40,263 bases of DNA from a virus: positions 1-40,263 of the IMG/VR virus record IMGVR_UViG_3300037133_000093; one strand, given 5' to 3'. Position numbers and translations under genes: made by a program. The notes beneath the pieces are model-generated. The model saw only the letters and a list, made by a program, of their open reading frames with translations, was not told where the DNA came from and made no database searches. Positions 1 to 8,218 of the stretch are shown piece after piece; position 1 is the stretch's first letter, and every line of letters starts with the position of its first letter.

Positions 1-1
1 C

Positions 2-889
2 ACTGGCCACTCGATAGACGCGACGTTTGAGCCCGATGACGCGATAATCGATGGGGATAAGGAAATCATCCCCATCACATGGAAATCGTATCGCGGGGAC
101 CGGTATGAGTGGGAGTTGGTTCCCCTTCTCCCACTGAACGAAGCCACAGAAAGAGACACGTTTGACAAACTTCTGGTCTATGAGCCGCCGCGTTCTGGAT
201 TCGATTACGCATGTGGAGTGGACACGGCTGACGGCCTTGACAAGGAAGACGAAGAACGGGCGTGCGCGTCGATCAGCAAAGTGGGGACCGGGATCGACTA
301 CGACGAGCAAGCTTGCGAGATCACGAGCCGCAGGATGAACCCCGCCCAAATGGTCCCGTTCGTAGCGTGCATGGCCGCTTGGTATGGACAGAAGGCGAAG
401 GACTGGAGAGGCGTTAAGTTCGCCATCGAGCAGATCAGGGGACCGGGAGATACCTGCCAGAACCAGCTAAAAATCATGGGCTTCAACTACCACCACGTCC
501 CGCGCCGGTACGACTCGAAGAAAGTGAAGGACGACTCGAAGCACAAACAGGGATGGTACTCGACGACATGGAGTGTTCCGATCCTGATGACGCGCTTCGT
601 CGAGGCCGTGAACGGAGGGTGGTATATTCCAAAGTCTAGGTGGTTGATCGAAGAACTGAAAACGCTTGAGCGCCACATCACCGGAAGCAAATCGAAGATG
701 GAGCACAGGAGCGGGCAATTCGACGACCGCGTGAGAGCAGCGGCACAGAGCTACTTCACGACACACGATCTTGACGATCTTGCCGAGAGAGCGCAGAAGC
801 GCTACGCTATCCCACAAAGGAAAAAGCGCGATCAGGAACCGGCAATGTGCGCGTCAAATGTTTTTTCAGTTGGAGACTGGAACGATTAA
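2..889 (+). CDS. terminase large subunit, C-terminal part (5' end outside window)
   Basis: The frame is open from the first bases of the window, so this is the 3' part (about 295 codons) of a longer gene. It carries the RNase H-like nuclease domain of large terminases, which cuts concatemeric phage DNA during headful or unit-length packaging. The three acidic landmarks appear in the right order: the first Asp in GVDTADG (near base 221), a Glu in AIEQIRG (near 428) and a late Asp pair in FDDRVRAAA (near 722). The ATPase domain with Walker motifs would lie upstream, outside the window. A portal-like gene follows after one small gene, the normal order for a packaging module. A TTG at 116 could be read as a start but it lies inside the domain and is not needed. 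Confidence 0.9.
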   Translation, partial: TGHSIDATFEPDDAIIDGDKEIIPITWKSYRGDRYEWELVPLLPLNEATERDTFDKLLVYEPPRSGFDYACGVDTADGLDKEDEERACASISKVGTGIDYDEQACEITSRRMNPAQMVPFVACMAAWYGQKAKDWRGVKFAIEQIRGPGDTCQNQLKIMGFNYHHVPRRYDSKKVKDDSKHKQGWYSTTWSVPILMTRFVEAVNGGWYIPKSRWLIEELKTLERHITGSKSKMEHRSGQFDDRVRAAAQSYFTTHDLDDLAERAQKRYAIPQRKKRDQEPAMCASNVFSVGDWND

Positions 890-900
890 GGGAGAATATC

Positions 901-1290
901 ATGAACGCACAATTAGGCAAGAAGCCAGTTTTCTACTATGACAGCACGCGGGGAGAAATACGTTCAGGTCTTCCAGAGCAGTTTCCGGCCCCGTATGGGT
1001 TCCAGAAAATCGTTTGCAATACGGCTCATGAGGCTGAGATGTGGTCTGCTCGGCAGCGGAAATGGGAAGATTTCATCAACGGATTGACGGATCACGAGCG
1101 TGAAATGGCTGAAGGACCAATACGCGACCAGATTCGCTCCGAGCGACGGCACTTGATGGCAAATGCCCGCAACAACTTCAACAGAGACTTCCTGCGTCGG
1201 GCTCAAGAAGAGAGCGAAAAGAGGGAATATCCGTGGAAGTCCAAGCGCGAGAGTTACCTGCATTCGGAAGGCTTCGAGAGCGGACATTGA
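901..1290 (+). CDS. hypothetical protein between terminase and portal (129 aa)
   Basis: I do not recognise a family. The chosen ATG at 901 follows a GGGAG ribosome site at about 890-894; an upstream in-frame GTG at 847 would overlap the terminase gene and lacks a ribosome site. The protein is hydrophilic and rich in Arg, Glu and Lys, with a helical, probably coiled second half (roughly residues 55-125), no signal peptide and no membrane segment. It sits 11 bases after the terminase stop and is clearly in the same operon. Its N-terminal part (MNAQLGKKPVFYYDS, then a GxPEQFPxPYGFQKxVC-like stretch) could be a small folded unit that binds the packaging or portal complex, but that is a guess from position only. 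Confidence 0.75.
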   Translation: MNAQLGKKPVFYYDSTRGEIRSGLPEQFPAPYGFQKIVCNTAHEAEMWSARQRKWEDFINGLTDHEREMAEGPIRDQIRSERRHLMANARNNFNRDFLRRAQEESEKREYPWKSKRESYLHSEGFESGH

Positions 1291-1336
1291 CAATTTTGTA
1301 GACGCAAGAACGGCTTTGCCGTAAACTTCACACTGA

Positions 1337-3505
1337 TTGGGATTTGCAGCAGCAGTCGCTTGGGAGGCGACTGAACCGGGAGAGAACGAAGGCCGCGTGC
1401 CGCCAGAACTCGAAACAATCAGATGGCAAGTTCCCGGCTGGGAAGCCAGAGCGAGCGACAAGATCGCATGGATCGAAGAGCAAATAAAAGAGGGTGAGGG
1501 ATATCTTAGCAATCAGCCCTCGTACACGAACCTCACGCGCAATCTTCGCATTTTTGACGGCATATTCAAGGACAAAACAAAGTCTTCTCTCGTCACGAAC
1601 CAACTGAAATACAACATCAGAAAATTCTGTGAGACACTCGCTGAGGTCCGTGAAATCGCCGGATTTTCGAGCGATGTTCCGGCCTACAAACCGATGGCTG
1701 AGATGCTCACGAAGGTCTCGAAGTGCGTCTACATCGAGTCCGACTTCCCGTACCAAATCCTCAGAGTCCTGCAATACGCGACCGTGATGGGTATCGGATA
1801 TTTGTGGCCGAAAGTCGTCCCCACTGAGTACGGGTTCGGCCCGCGCGAGATGCGCTTCGATGCGCTCGGATTGCTGGACGTTGTCCCTGTCCAGATTCCT
1901 TCGCGAAGCAACGACGTGCAGGACGCCTATGCGGTCACAATCTACGACTACATGCCGATTGCTGAGGCGTATGCAAAGTTCCCGTTGTTCCAAGGCCAAT
2001 TGCAGACAGTCGGGAGGAACAACTACAAGACGCTGATGCAAGCCCAGCGGCAGGATTTTGCGGCGACGTGGCGCTACGGAAGCATTGCAGAGACGCAAAG
2101 CCGCAGCTTCGGAAACCTCTACACCGAGATCAGGTACACGTTCATCCGCGACATACGGATCAACACGACAGACAAAGAAATGTTGATGGGCGATCCCGGA
2201 ACGACGTGGTTTTACAAGGTCCCTTACCTTGGTCAAGAAATTTTTGGAGGGATGAGAAATGGGCAACCTTACTATCGCCCTGCAATGGTGGAGGATTGCC
2301 GGATTTACCCCAATCTCCGGCTCATTATATCTTCCGGTGGACTCGACAGGCCGATGTACGACGGCACTTCATTCGATTGGGATTCCAAGATTCCGATCAT
2401 CCAGTACACGGTAGACGACTGGGCGTGGGAAGCGCTTGGACGCTCGCTTGTTGGGAACGTGGCGTCGATTGAGTCGACGATCCGCAAGCACGAGCGCCTC
2501 TTCGATCAGGTTCTCTCGGCTAGGCTCAATCCGCCGATGGGCTACGACTTGGACAGCACTGGTGGACCGAAGGTCGAACACTTCGACATCTTCGAGCCCG
2601 ACGTGCGCCTCGGATTGGCGGGCGGCGAGCCGAGTAAAACATTCCAGTCGATCCTTCCAAAAGAGGTTGATGTAGGCGCAGAGAATCGCGAATTTTTGAA
2701 GTACCTCGGCGATAAGGAACTCGCGCAACTTGGCCTCAATGACGTTGGAAACTTGGCCAACATCAAGCTGAACATCGCCAACGAAACAGCCGACAAGATG
2801 CTGGAGTCGATTGGTCCCATCGCGAAGGGAATCGCGATGAGAATCGAGAAGGCCAACAAGCGCGTTGGCGAAAGACTCAAGTTCCTTATCCCGCAGTGGT
2901 TCGATGCGGCGAGGCTCATCGATTACGTCGGACAAGACAATATCGCCAAGGAAATGTTTGACTACGATCCGAGCCAGATGGTTCCAAGCCACTTACCGGA
3001 TGAATTCATCAGCGGTCTCTATCCGGAGACAAAGTCTCGCTATGACTTGACAACCAGAGCAAAGTTCTTCGTCAAGAAGCTGAGGCTCATATCTGTACCG
3101 AGCATGTTGCTGAAGATCACGGCCATGCAGGAGCAACTGAAGTTCCTGCAATTAAAGCGGTCTCCAGATTGCCCGATCAGTTGGGACACGGTATTCAAGA
3201 AGCTCGACATTGCCAATCCAAAAGAAGAGATGCAAAAGTATTTCAAGGAGCAGTTAGAGCTTACGAAGATGAAGCTTCTAGCGGCGGCTCTCGCTCAGCA
3301 AGAAATGAAGAAGCTTGGTCTGCAACCTCCAGAAGAAGGCGGAGGCGCTGGCGGAGGCAAGGGTGGTGGCGGCAAGGGAGGAGGCGGTGGAGGTGGAGCA
3401 CCACACGCCGGAGGCCGTCCACCTTCAGGTCAGCGTGGGCCGAGGCTCGCGCAAAAAGGCGGAGCAGGCGGTGAGGCGAGAACGGTTGTGAAGGAATCGA
3501 GTTAG
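1337..3505 (+). CDS. portal protein
   Basis: A 700-residue soluble protein directly after the terminase region, with the length and composition of a podovirus-type portal: a mixed N-terminal two thirds, then a long helical region (about residues 460-650) rich in Lys, Glu and Leu. Portals form the dodecameric ring through which DNA enters and leaves the head. An unusual Gly-rich tail occupies about residues 665-690, followed by a short basic end. The reading frame is closed by TGA at 1334-1336, so the start must be TTG 1337 or GTG 1397; neither has a clean ribosome site, though a GGAGAG precedes the GTG at some distance, so the true protein may be 20 residues shorter. The portal call rests on position, size and sequence style rather than one diagnostic motif. 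Confidence 0.75.
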   Translation: MGFAAAVAWEATEPGENEGRVPPELETIRWQVPGWEARASDKIAWIEEQIKEGEGYLSNQPSYTNLTRNLRIFDGIFKDKTKSSLVTNQLKYNIRKFCETLAEVREIAGFSSDVPAYKPMAEMLTKVSKCVYIESDFPYQILRVLQYATVMGIGYLWPKVVPTEYGFGPREMRFDALGLLDVVPVQIPSRSNDVQDAYAVTIYDYMPIAEAYAKFPLFQGQLQTVGRNNYKTLMQAQRQDFAATWRYGSIAETQSRSFGNLYTEIRYTFIRDIRINTTDKEMLMGDPGTTWFYKVPYLGQEIFGGMRNGQPYYRPAMVEDCRIYPNLRLIISSGGLDRPMYDGTSFDWDSKIPIIQYTVDDWAWEALGRSLVGNVASIESTIRKHERLFDQVLSARLNPPMGYDLDSTGGPKVEHFDIFEPDVRLGLAGGEPSKTFQSILPKEVDVGAENREFLKYLGDKELAQLGLNDVGNLANIKLNIANETADKMLESIGPIAKGIAMRIEKANKRVGERLKFLIPQWFDAARLIDYVGQDNIAKEMFDYDPSQMVPSHLPDEFISGLYPETKSRYDLTTRAKFFVKKLRLISVPSMLLKITAMQEQLKFLQLKRSPDCPISWDTVFKKLDIANPKEEMQKYFKEQLELTKMKLLAAALAQQEMKKLGLQPPEEGGGAGGGKGGGGKGGGGGGGAPHAGGRPPSGQRGPRLAQKGGAGGEARTVVKESS

Positions 3506-3522
3506 GGATACAAGGAGATTGG

Positions 3523-3762
3523 ATGACGATCAAGGTCAAAGTTCAAAGGGATTACTTGAAAACTGAGGTTTCGTTGGACCTTCCGGCAAGTGTGTCGGAA
3601 GCAGACGAAATCATGCGGACGATGGAGAGCAACGGCAAGATGGTTGTTCTCTACAATGGCGGTCACGTTGCTGGAATAAACTTGGAGCAGAATACGAAGC
3701 TGAACGAGACGCAGTCCGAAAAAGTTCGCCATTTAATTGCGATCAAGGATGAGATTCTGTAG
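3523..3762 (+). CDS. small hypothetical protein (79 aa)
   Basis: ATG at 3523 follows AAGGAGA at about 3511, a good ribosome site, 17 bases after the portal stop. The product looks like a small mixed alpha/beta protein: a Lys/Val-rich strand at the N-terminus (TIKVKVQRDY), a central helix with acidic residues and a strand MVVLYNGGHVAGINL. There is no signal peptide or membrane segment. It closes the portal operon; the next 200 bases hold a promoter and a terminator. Function is unknown. Confidence 0.7.
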   Translation: MTIKVKVQRDYLKTEVSLDLPASVSEADEIMRTMESNGKMVVLYNGGHVAGINLEQNTKLNETQSEKVRHLIAIKDEIL

Positions 3763-3824
3763 CGCATGGACGCGCTCGGAAAGCGCAGTTACAAGAAACT
3801 CTTAGACTTATCTAAAAATTTTGC

Positions 3825-3853
3825 TTGACAAGAATTTGGATAGGGTCTAAGTT
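3825..3853 (+). promoter_or_regulatory. candidate sigma70-type promoter
   Basis: A perfect -35 hexamer TTGACA (3825-3830) is followed after 17 bases by TAAGTT (3848-3853), which matches the -10 consensus at positions 1, 2 and 6 only. Transcription would begin near 3860 and run into the hairpin at 3896. It lies in a 208-base gap between genes. Confidence 0.45.
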
Positions 3854-3895
3854 ACGGAATTGAATCATAGCGCGTGCCCCCCTCCTTTGGGAACA

Positions 3896-3937
3896 AGCGG
3901 CGGCTAGAGCGAAACGGCTCAGCCGCCGCTTTCGTTT
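3896..3937 (+). terminator. intrinsic terminator ahead of basic micro-gene
   Basis: AGCGGCGGCT (3896-3905) pairs perfectly with AGCCGCCGCT (3921-3930), a 10-base GC-rich stem, followed by TTCGTTT. Together with the promoter just upstream it would define a transcript of roughly 75 nt from about 3860. The micro-gene at 3971 starts 33 bases later and would need read-through. The segment GGGAACAAGCGGCGGCT just here recurs almost exactly near 21104-21121. Confidence 0.7.
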
Positions 3938-3970
3938 GCAACCAACTTCAAACCACAAAGGAGAATCACC

Positions 3971-4072
3971 ATGAAGCATCGCGTATCGCTCAAGGGAGCA
4001 CACGTCAAGAAGGCCAAGGGCGGCAAGCGTCGCAGCAAGCGCCACAGCAAGAAGTCAGCCCTCAAGGCTTAA
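3971..4072 (+). CDS. Lys/Arg-rich micro-protein (33 aa)
   Basis: ATG 3971 follows an excellent AAAGGAGA ribosome site. The 33-residue product is strongly basic, with no acidic residue, and contains HVKKAKGGKRRSKRHSKK. The core KAKGGK reappears in the micro-proteins at 8666 (AKAKGGKKH) and, as KAKGRK, at 21804. Such composition suggests nucleic-acid binding or condensation inside the virion, or an RNA-binding role, but no family is recognised. It lies directly after a terminator hairpin, as does the gene at 8666. Confidence 0.65.
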   Translation: MKHRVSLKGAHVKKAKGGKRRSKRHSKKSALKA

Positions 4073-4108
4073 TCCGGTAGCCAACCTCTGAACGGGAGTT
4101 AGAAGCAC

Positions 4109-4420
4109 ATGGCTACGACAGGAATGCCTTCGCCAGATCAGCAGAGTCCGAGCGCCGCTCCACCCTCACCGGGTGGCGGCGCTTCGGCTCAGGTGCCATC
4201 GTCAGGCGGCTCCCAGTCAGGAGCACCGTCCCAAAATCCTGCCAATCAAATCCAACAACTGCTAGGCAACTGGAGTAACGTCGCGCAGCAAGTCGCGCAA
4301 GCGTACCCGCAAATCGCTTCGCAGATGAACAAGATCGTTCAGGCGATAGGCGAAGCACAGACTGCGATGGTCACGCCTTCACAGCCGACGCCTAGCGCAC
4401 AGCAACCAATGATGGGCTAA
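4109..4420 (+). CDS. hypothetical protein with disordered ends (103 aa)
   Basis: ATG at 4109 has a GGGAG ribosome site at about 4094. The first 45 residues are rich in Pro, Ser, Gly and Gln and look disordered; residues 46-88 form one or two helices (NQIQQLLGNWSNVAQQ onward); the end is again Pro/Gln-rich. Its place before the scaffold and capsid genes suggests a head-assembly accessory, for example a minor scaffold-like or capsid-associated protein. No family is recognised. Confidence 0.65.
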   Translation: MATTGMPSPDQQSPSAAPPSPGGGASAQVPSSGGSQSGAPSQNPANQIQQLLGNWSNVAQQVAQAYPQIASQMNKIVQAIGEAQTAMVTPSQPTPSAQQPMMG

Positions 4421-4437
4421 CAAAATCCGGGAAAACG

Positions 4438-4935
4438 GTGAATCTGAAAGTGAAATTTCCAAAGCCAACACGGGAGCCGAGCGAGATCGATTGGGCGAGA
4501 CTATCCGCCTTCATCGACGGAGAAGGTTCGATAACGATCGACAACAAGATGCACCCAAGCGGGAAAAGACTAACGTACCTGAAATTGGCCGTCTACAATT
4601 CCGATCCCCGTCTCCCGGAGTGGCTCCGCGAGAGATTTGGAGGAGCGATTTATTTAGTAGATCGCGGCGGACAAAACTGGGCGAAATCTTATGCATGGCA
4701 GGTCTCAGCCGCACTCGCAGCTTCGATATTGACAAATTGCCTTAATTTTTTTGTTATCAAGCGCGAGCAGGCAGAGATTGGGTTGGCTCACCAAAGATTG
4801 GTTTTTAGGCCGGGAATCAAGGGCCACGATCCAAAGAATTACGAGCATCGGTTGGAACTGAGAGATCAACTCTCAATGCTCAAAACACCCACTTCTCGTC
4901 GGAAGGACCTGCGGGAACAGCCAACAATTCAATAA
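4438..4935 (+). CDS. LAGLIDADG-type homing endonuclease
   Basis: Residues 22-32, LSAFIDGEGSI, are a clear LAGLIDADG motif: helix plus the catalytic acidic residue. They are followed by strands typical of this fold (YLKLAVYNSD, then SYAWQVSA). At 165 residues with one motif it should act as a homodimer, making a double-strand break in alleles that lack the gene so that repair copies it in. The GTG start at 4438 is supported only by a weak GGGAAAA upstream. It stands alone between the 103-aa gene and the scaffold-like gene, as a free-standing insertion rather than inside an intron or intein. It looks richer in A and T than the surrounding head genes. Confidence 0.85.
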   Translation: MNLKVKFPKPTREPSEIDWARLSAFIDGEGSITIDNKMHPSGKRLTYLKLAVYNSDPRLPEWLRERFGGAIYLVDRGGQNWAKSYAWQVSAALAASILTNCLNFFVIKREQAEIGLAHQRLVFRPGIKGHDPKNYEHRLELRDQLSMLKTPTSRRKDLREQPTIQ

Positions 4936-4952
4936 ACCGGGAGATATTGACT

Positions 4953-5960
4953 ATGAAGACTTTAGGACAAGTTCTTTTACAAAGTGGCTGGACGCAGGAG
5001 CAGATAGACGCTCTTGATTCGAAAGCTGTCAACGGACTCAATACCGTTCTGACCACGGCATCTCAAGCAGAGGCGACCGCGATTCAGAAAGAGCAAGAAG
5101 CGACGGCGGCGGCGGCAAAGGCCGAAGCTGATCGCAAAGCCGCTGAAGATTCGGCGGCGGCGGCAAAGGCCGCACAGGACGCGGCAGAACTTTCCAAGCG
5201 CAGCGTCGACGAATTTTGGCACAACACCTACAATCCCGGCATCGCGCAGTGGGAGAAGGAACGCAACGAGTTGACGAAGAAGGCCACGGACGCAGCAGCC
5301 GAAGCGGCGTTCTATAAGACACAGAGAGAAGGCTACCTGAAGGAGTTCAAGATCGATCCGTCAAGCGCGCCGACCTTCGTTGCCCCGACCCCGGACCCAA
5401 AGAACCCTGCCAGTCCGCCGACACCCGGCACTCCTCAGTTTGTCGACCCGAACGTGGTAGTCAGCCGCGTCGGTGACGGCATGAACGAACTTCTGAACAT
5501 CCAGTGGAAGTACCAGTCGCTCTACGGCGGCGCACCGCTTCCAATGGCCCCGAGCGAACTCATCACGCAGGCGACGGCTTTAAAACTGAGCCCGATGGAG
5601 TACGCGTCGAGGACGTTCAAGTTCGCCGAGAAGGAAGAGGCGGCACGCCAAGCAGCGGCCAAGGCCCACGACGATCAGGTCGCGGCGACGGCGACAGCGG
5701 CCAAGGACGAAGCGCACAAGCTGGAGCTTCAGAAACTTCAGGACGAGTTCAACGCGAAGGAACGGCTCCGCGCCGAACAAGCTGGAAGCAATGGCGATGT
5801 GAAGTTGCCTCCGGGATCATCGAAGTTCGCCGATTTACGGCGTGCGACGAGTGCTGGCGAGCGGCCCGATCCGACGAAGTTGACCCAACAACAGCGCAGA
5901 GAGTTGACGCTCAACAACATCCACAAGGCTGTCGAAGAGCGCGAGCAAGCAGTAGCGTAA
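4953..5960 (+). CDS. putative scaffolding protein
   Basis: This 335-residue protein lies just before the major capsid gene, the usual place for a scaffold, which guides procapsid assembly and is then lost. Residues about 40-125 are an Ala/Lys/Glu-rich coiled coil, a Pro-rich hinge follows near 135-165, and a second charged Ala-rich helix lies near 215-275. The C-terminal region is basic and helical, as expected for a capsid-binding end. ATG 4953 is preceded by GGGAG at 4939-4943; the in-frame TTG at 4947 is less likely. No protease gene is seen beside it, so head maturation may not need one, or the protease is elsewhere. The call rests on position and architecture. Confidence 0.65.
   Translation: MKTLGQVLLQSGWTQEQIDALDSKAVNGLNTVLTTASQAEATAIQKEQEATAAAAKAEADRKAAEDSAAAAKAAQDAAELSKRSVDEFWHNTYNPGIAQWEKERNELTKKATDAAAEAAFYKTQREGYLKEFKIDPSSAPTFVAPTPDPKNPASPPTPGTPQFVDPNVVVSRVGDGMNELLNIQWKYQSLYGGAPLPMAPSELITQATALKLSPMEYASRTFKFAEKEEAARQAAAKAHDDQVAATATAAKDEAHKLELQKLQDEFNAKERLRAEQAGSNGDVKLPPGSSKFADLRRATSAGERPDPTKLTQQQRRELTLNNIHKAVEEREQAVA
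5104..5172 (+). repeat. 21-base direct repeat inside scaffold coiled coil
   Basis: The same 21 bases, beginning CGGCGGCGGCGGC and ending AAAGGCCG, occur at 5104-5124 and 5152-5172, exactly 48 bases (16 residues) apart. They encode AAAAKA repeats, so the coiled coil seems to have grown by an in-frame tandem duplication. Confidence 0.8.
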
Positions 5961-6006
5961 GAAGTTCGATTGAAATAACGGCCTAACAAGCCAAAAGGAA
6001 ACCAAA

Positions 6007-7287
6007 ATGCCAACGACACCGACCGATCCTCTCTTCAACGAAATTGATTCTTCGAACTTGGAGAGCGTCCGCAAGGAAGTAGTCTGGAATAACTTCTTCG
6101 TCGGAACTCCGTTCCTCGAAGAGCTACGCCGTGCGGGAGTAGCCGATCCGTACCTTGGCGGCGCTGGCATGACCGAGCCCTTCCTCTACGGTCGTCCGCA
6201 GGGAGCAGGCGTCAATCCGGGTCAGACGATCACGGTAACGCGCCAGCAGATCACCGACAAGCTGAAGTTCTACGAGAAGGGGTACGCGTCTTGGTTCCCG
6301 ATGGACGACTGGGAAATGGACGACGGCTCCGGCACGGGCGGCGTCATCAACTCCGGTCCCTCGCGCATTTTCGATCTGTATGCGATCTTCATGGAAGCTC
6401 TCGTGATGCAGATCAACACCATGCTCGAAATGGACTCGTTCCGCCACGGGCAGCAATCTTCATCGACCGTTCAGGACAACCGCTACAAGGTGTCGAACGG
6501 CTTGGACGAGGCCCTCAACAACGGCATCGACACGTCGCTGTACGGCAACCGCTACACCTCTTACGGCCAGCAGGCTCGTAACGGCGCGGTTGGCGTTGCG
6601 ATCAACACGACGCCGCTCTACCTCGGCCAGCAGGTTACGACCGGAACGGCGGCAGCGCCGTCAACGAGCAACCCCGGCCAGATCAACTTCGGTTCGTTGA
6701 TCCAGCTTTGGTCGCAGTGCAAGGTCACGGGCGGACAGCCGAAGTTGGGCATCACGAACGTCTTCGGCTTCAAGGCCATCGCGATTGCGCTCGATGCATA
6801 CCGGCGCGATATTTCGAACACGAAGCACGACATCACGTGGGACGCGCTCGAATTCAACGGGACGCAGATTTACTCCGATCCCCTCGCACCATCCGCTACA
6901 GCGCAGTACTACATCCCGCTCAGCGGCAACGCAGGGGCTTCCGGCAACACGTCCTTGGTCGACGGCGTGGGATCAAACACCACGACGATTGCTTACACGA
7001 CTCCGCAGTTCTTCAGCACCACAGGCGCACCTTCGCTTCTGTCGCCGACGAACTCTGGTTTGCCATCGAACTCGATCATCCAGCCGTCCGAGGCCGTCTA
7101 CTTCCTGACGCCGAGCACGTTCAAGCTCAGGACCACGGACAAGCCGGGATGGAACTTCGGCGTGCGCAGGACGAGCCAGTGGAACAACGTGAGCGTCGAC
7201 ACGATCTTCATGCGGTTGGCAACGAACCTGTACTGTAACCAACCACGTCAGAACGCATATGCCTTCGGCTTCACCGCCATCGGCTAA
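6007..7287 (+). CDS. major capsid protein
   Basis: A 426-residue protein of the right size and place, directly after the scaffold-like gene and before a decoration-like gene. It should form the hexamers and pentamers of the head (HK97-like fold expected). Sequence style fits: an N-terminal arm, an early TVTRQQITDKLKFY segment, then a helical spine region with FDLYAIFMEALVMQ, and the NGLDEALNNGIDT segment often seen in phage capsid proteins. Residues about 300-365 are rich in Ser, Thr and Gly and may be a surface loop or insertion. ATG 6007 follows AAAAGGAAACC, a fair ribosome site. Codon use is highly biased towards C-ending codons, as expected for an abundant protein. Confidence 0.85.
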   Translation: MPTTPTDPLFNEIDSSNLESVRKEVVWNNFFVGTPFLEELRRAGVADPYLGGAGMTEPFLYGRPQGAGVNPGQTITVTRQQITDKLKFYEKGYASWFPMDDWEMDDGSGTGGVINSGPSRIFDLYAIFMEALVMQINTMLEMDSFRHGQQSSSTVQDNRYKVSNGLDEALNNGIDTSLYGNRYTSYGQQARNGAVGVAINTTPLYLGQQVTTGTAAAPSTSNPGQINFGSLIQLWSQCKVTGGQPKLGITNVFGFKAIAIALDAYRRDISNTKHDITWDALEFNGTQIYSDPLAPSATAQYYIPLSGNAGASGNTSLVDGVGSNTTTIAYTTPQFFSTTGAPSLLSPTNSGLPSNSIIQPSEAVYFLTPSTFKLRTTDKPGWNFGVRRTSQWNNVSVDTIFMRLATNLYCNQPRQNAYAFGFTAIG

Positions 7288-7341
7288 GACTGAGCGAAGC
7301 AGTTTTTGATTGACGGAACGAAGTAGTCAAGGAGAAACAAA

Positions 7342-8193
7342 ATGCCATTTCAGCCAGCACTTCCTACATGGCTTGCTCTGAACAACGTGAACAACTCGTC
7401 GCCCTCCGGCATGACCGATCCCATGACGGGATTCCCATACGAAGGCGGCGGGCTGAATCTCGGCGATTACTTCGACCTGACCAACGAGGAAGCTGCAACC
7501 GCCTACACGACGAACGGCATTCTCTACAATGGGCGCTACCGTTTCGTGCAAGTTGACTCGGGCGCGACCGCCGCAAACGTGAAGACGGGAACAGTCGGCT
7601 ATGTGCGCTCTGGATCGACGGTCAAGTCGGTCATCGTCCTGACCCAAGGAACCGGCCAGACGGTCGGCACCTACCAAGTAGCGGCGACCGTTGGAAGCGG
7701 CGGTGGACAGGGAGCAATCATCCAAGTCATCGTCACTTCTCCCACAGCGATTTCTGTCTCTGTGCTCAACGCAGGATTCGGATACGTCTCCCCGCCGACT
7801 TTCACCTTGGCGACGGGCGGAACTCCGGGTACCGTGGTCGCACAGTTGGGTCTCGGCCAGAACGTGGTCACGAGCGCGGACATCGCGTTGACCCCTTCAG
7901 GGACAAACGCTGGCATCGGTCCGGTTCATCCTGTGATCTTCCTGAACTCCATCACTCCGGGCAATTACGGCTTCGTTCAGGAGAGCGGTGTGGCGACGGT
8001 TCTCGCAGCCTCTGGAGACACGCAGGCGCAAAGCCAGAACGCTCTTCCGTCCACGAGTTCGGCAGGCGAGATGGTCGCGTCATCGGCGAGCTACAGCATT
8101 CTCAATCTCGGTATCGTCATCGATCCGGTGACTGCACCGCTGGCTCACACTCCGTTCAAGATTCAGATGACAACGCCAATCTTCCAAGACTAA
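7342..8193 (+). CDS. putative capsid decoration or head-associated protein with inserted beta-repeat domain
   Basis: This 283-residue gene follows the capsid gene and has a strong AAGGAGA ribosome site. The protein is rich in Gly, Thr, Val and Ser and predicted to be mostly beta. Residues about 97-168 form a small domain with the pattern GTGQTVGTYQV, then GGGQGA, then NAGFGY and GGTPGT. A very similar domain is inserted in the connector-like protein at 9875 (its residues about 123-198). Domains of this Gly-rich style are known in virion proteins of several large phages. The flanking parts could form a head-stabilising trimer; that role is inferred from position. Confidence 0.6.
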   Translation: MPFQPALPTWLALNNVNNSSPSGMTDPMTGFPYEGGGLNLGDYFDLTNEEAATAYTTNGILYNGRYRFVQVDSGATAANVKTGTVGYVRSGSTVKSVIVLTQGTGQTVGTYQVAATVGSGGGQGAIIQVIVTSPTAISVSVLNAGFGYVSPPTFTLATGGTPGTVVAQLGLGQNVVTSADIALTPSGTNAGIGPVHPVIFLNSITPGNYGFVQESGVATVLAASGDTQAQSQNALPSTSSAGEMVASSASYSILNLGIVIDPVTAPLAHTPFKIQMTTPIFQD

Positions 8194-8218
8194 ATGCAGG
8201 GGAGAAGAGGAAGAAACG

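Noticed and set aside
1328-2266. A 312-codon minus-strand frame opposite the portal gene
   Set aside because: Shadow of the portal frame: no ribosome site, no domain, high Arg and Asp content typical of reverse complements of biased genes.
3766-3828. A 20-codon frame (MDALGKRSYKKLLDL...) after the 79-aa gene
   Set aside because: No ribosome site and very short; its stop overlaps the -35 element. It probably occurs by chance.
7289-7307. ACTG/CAGT plus TTTTT after the capsid gene as a terminator
   Set aside because: The stem is only four pairs and the decoration-like gene follows closely; too weak to call.
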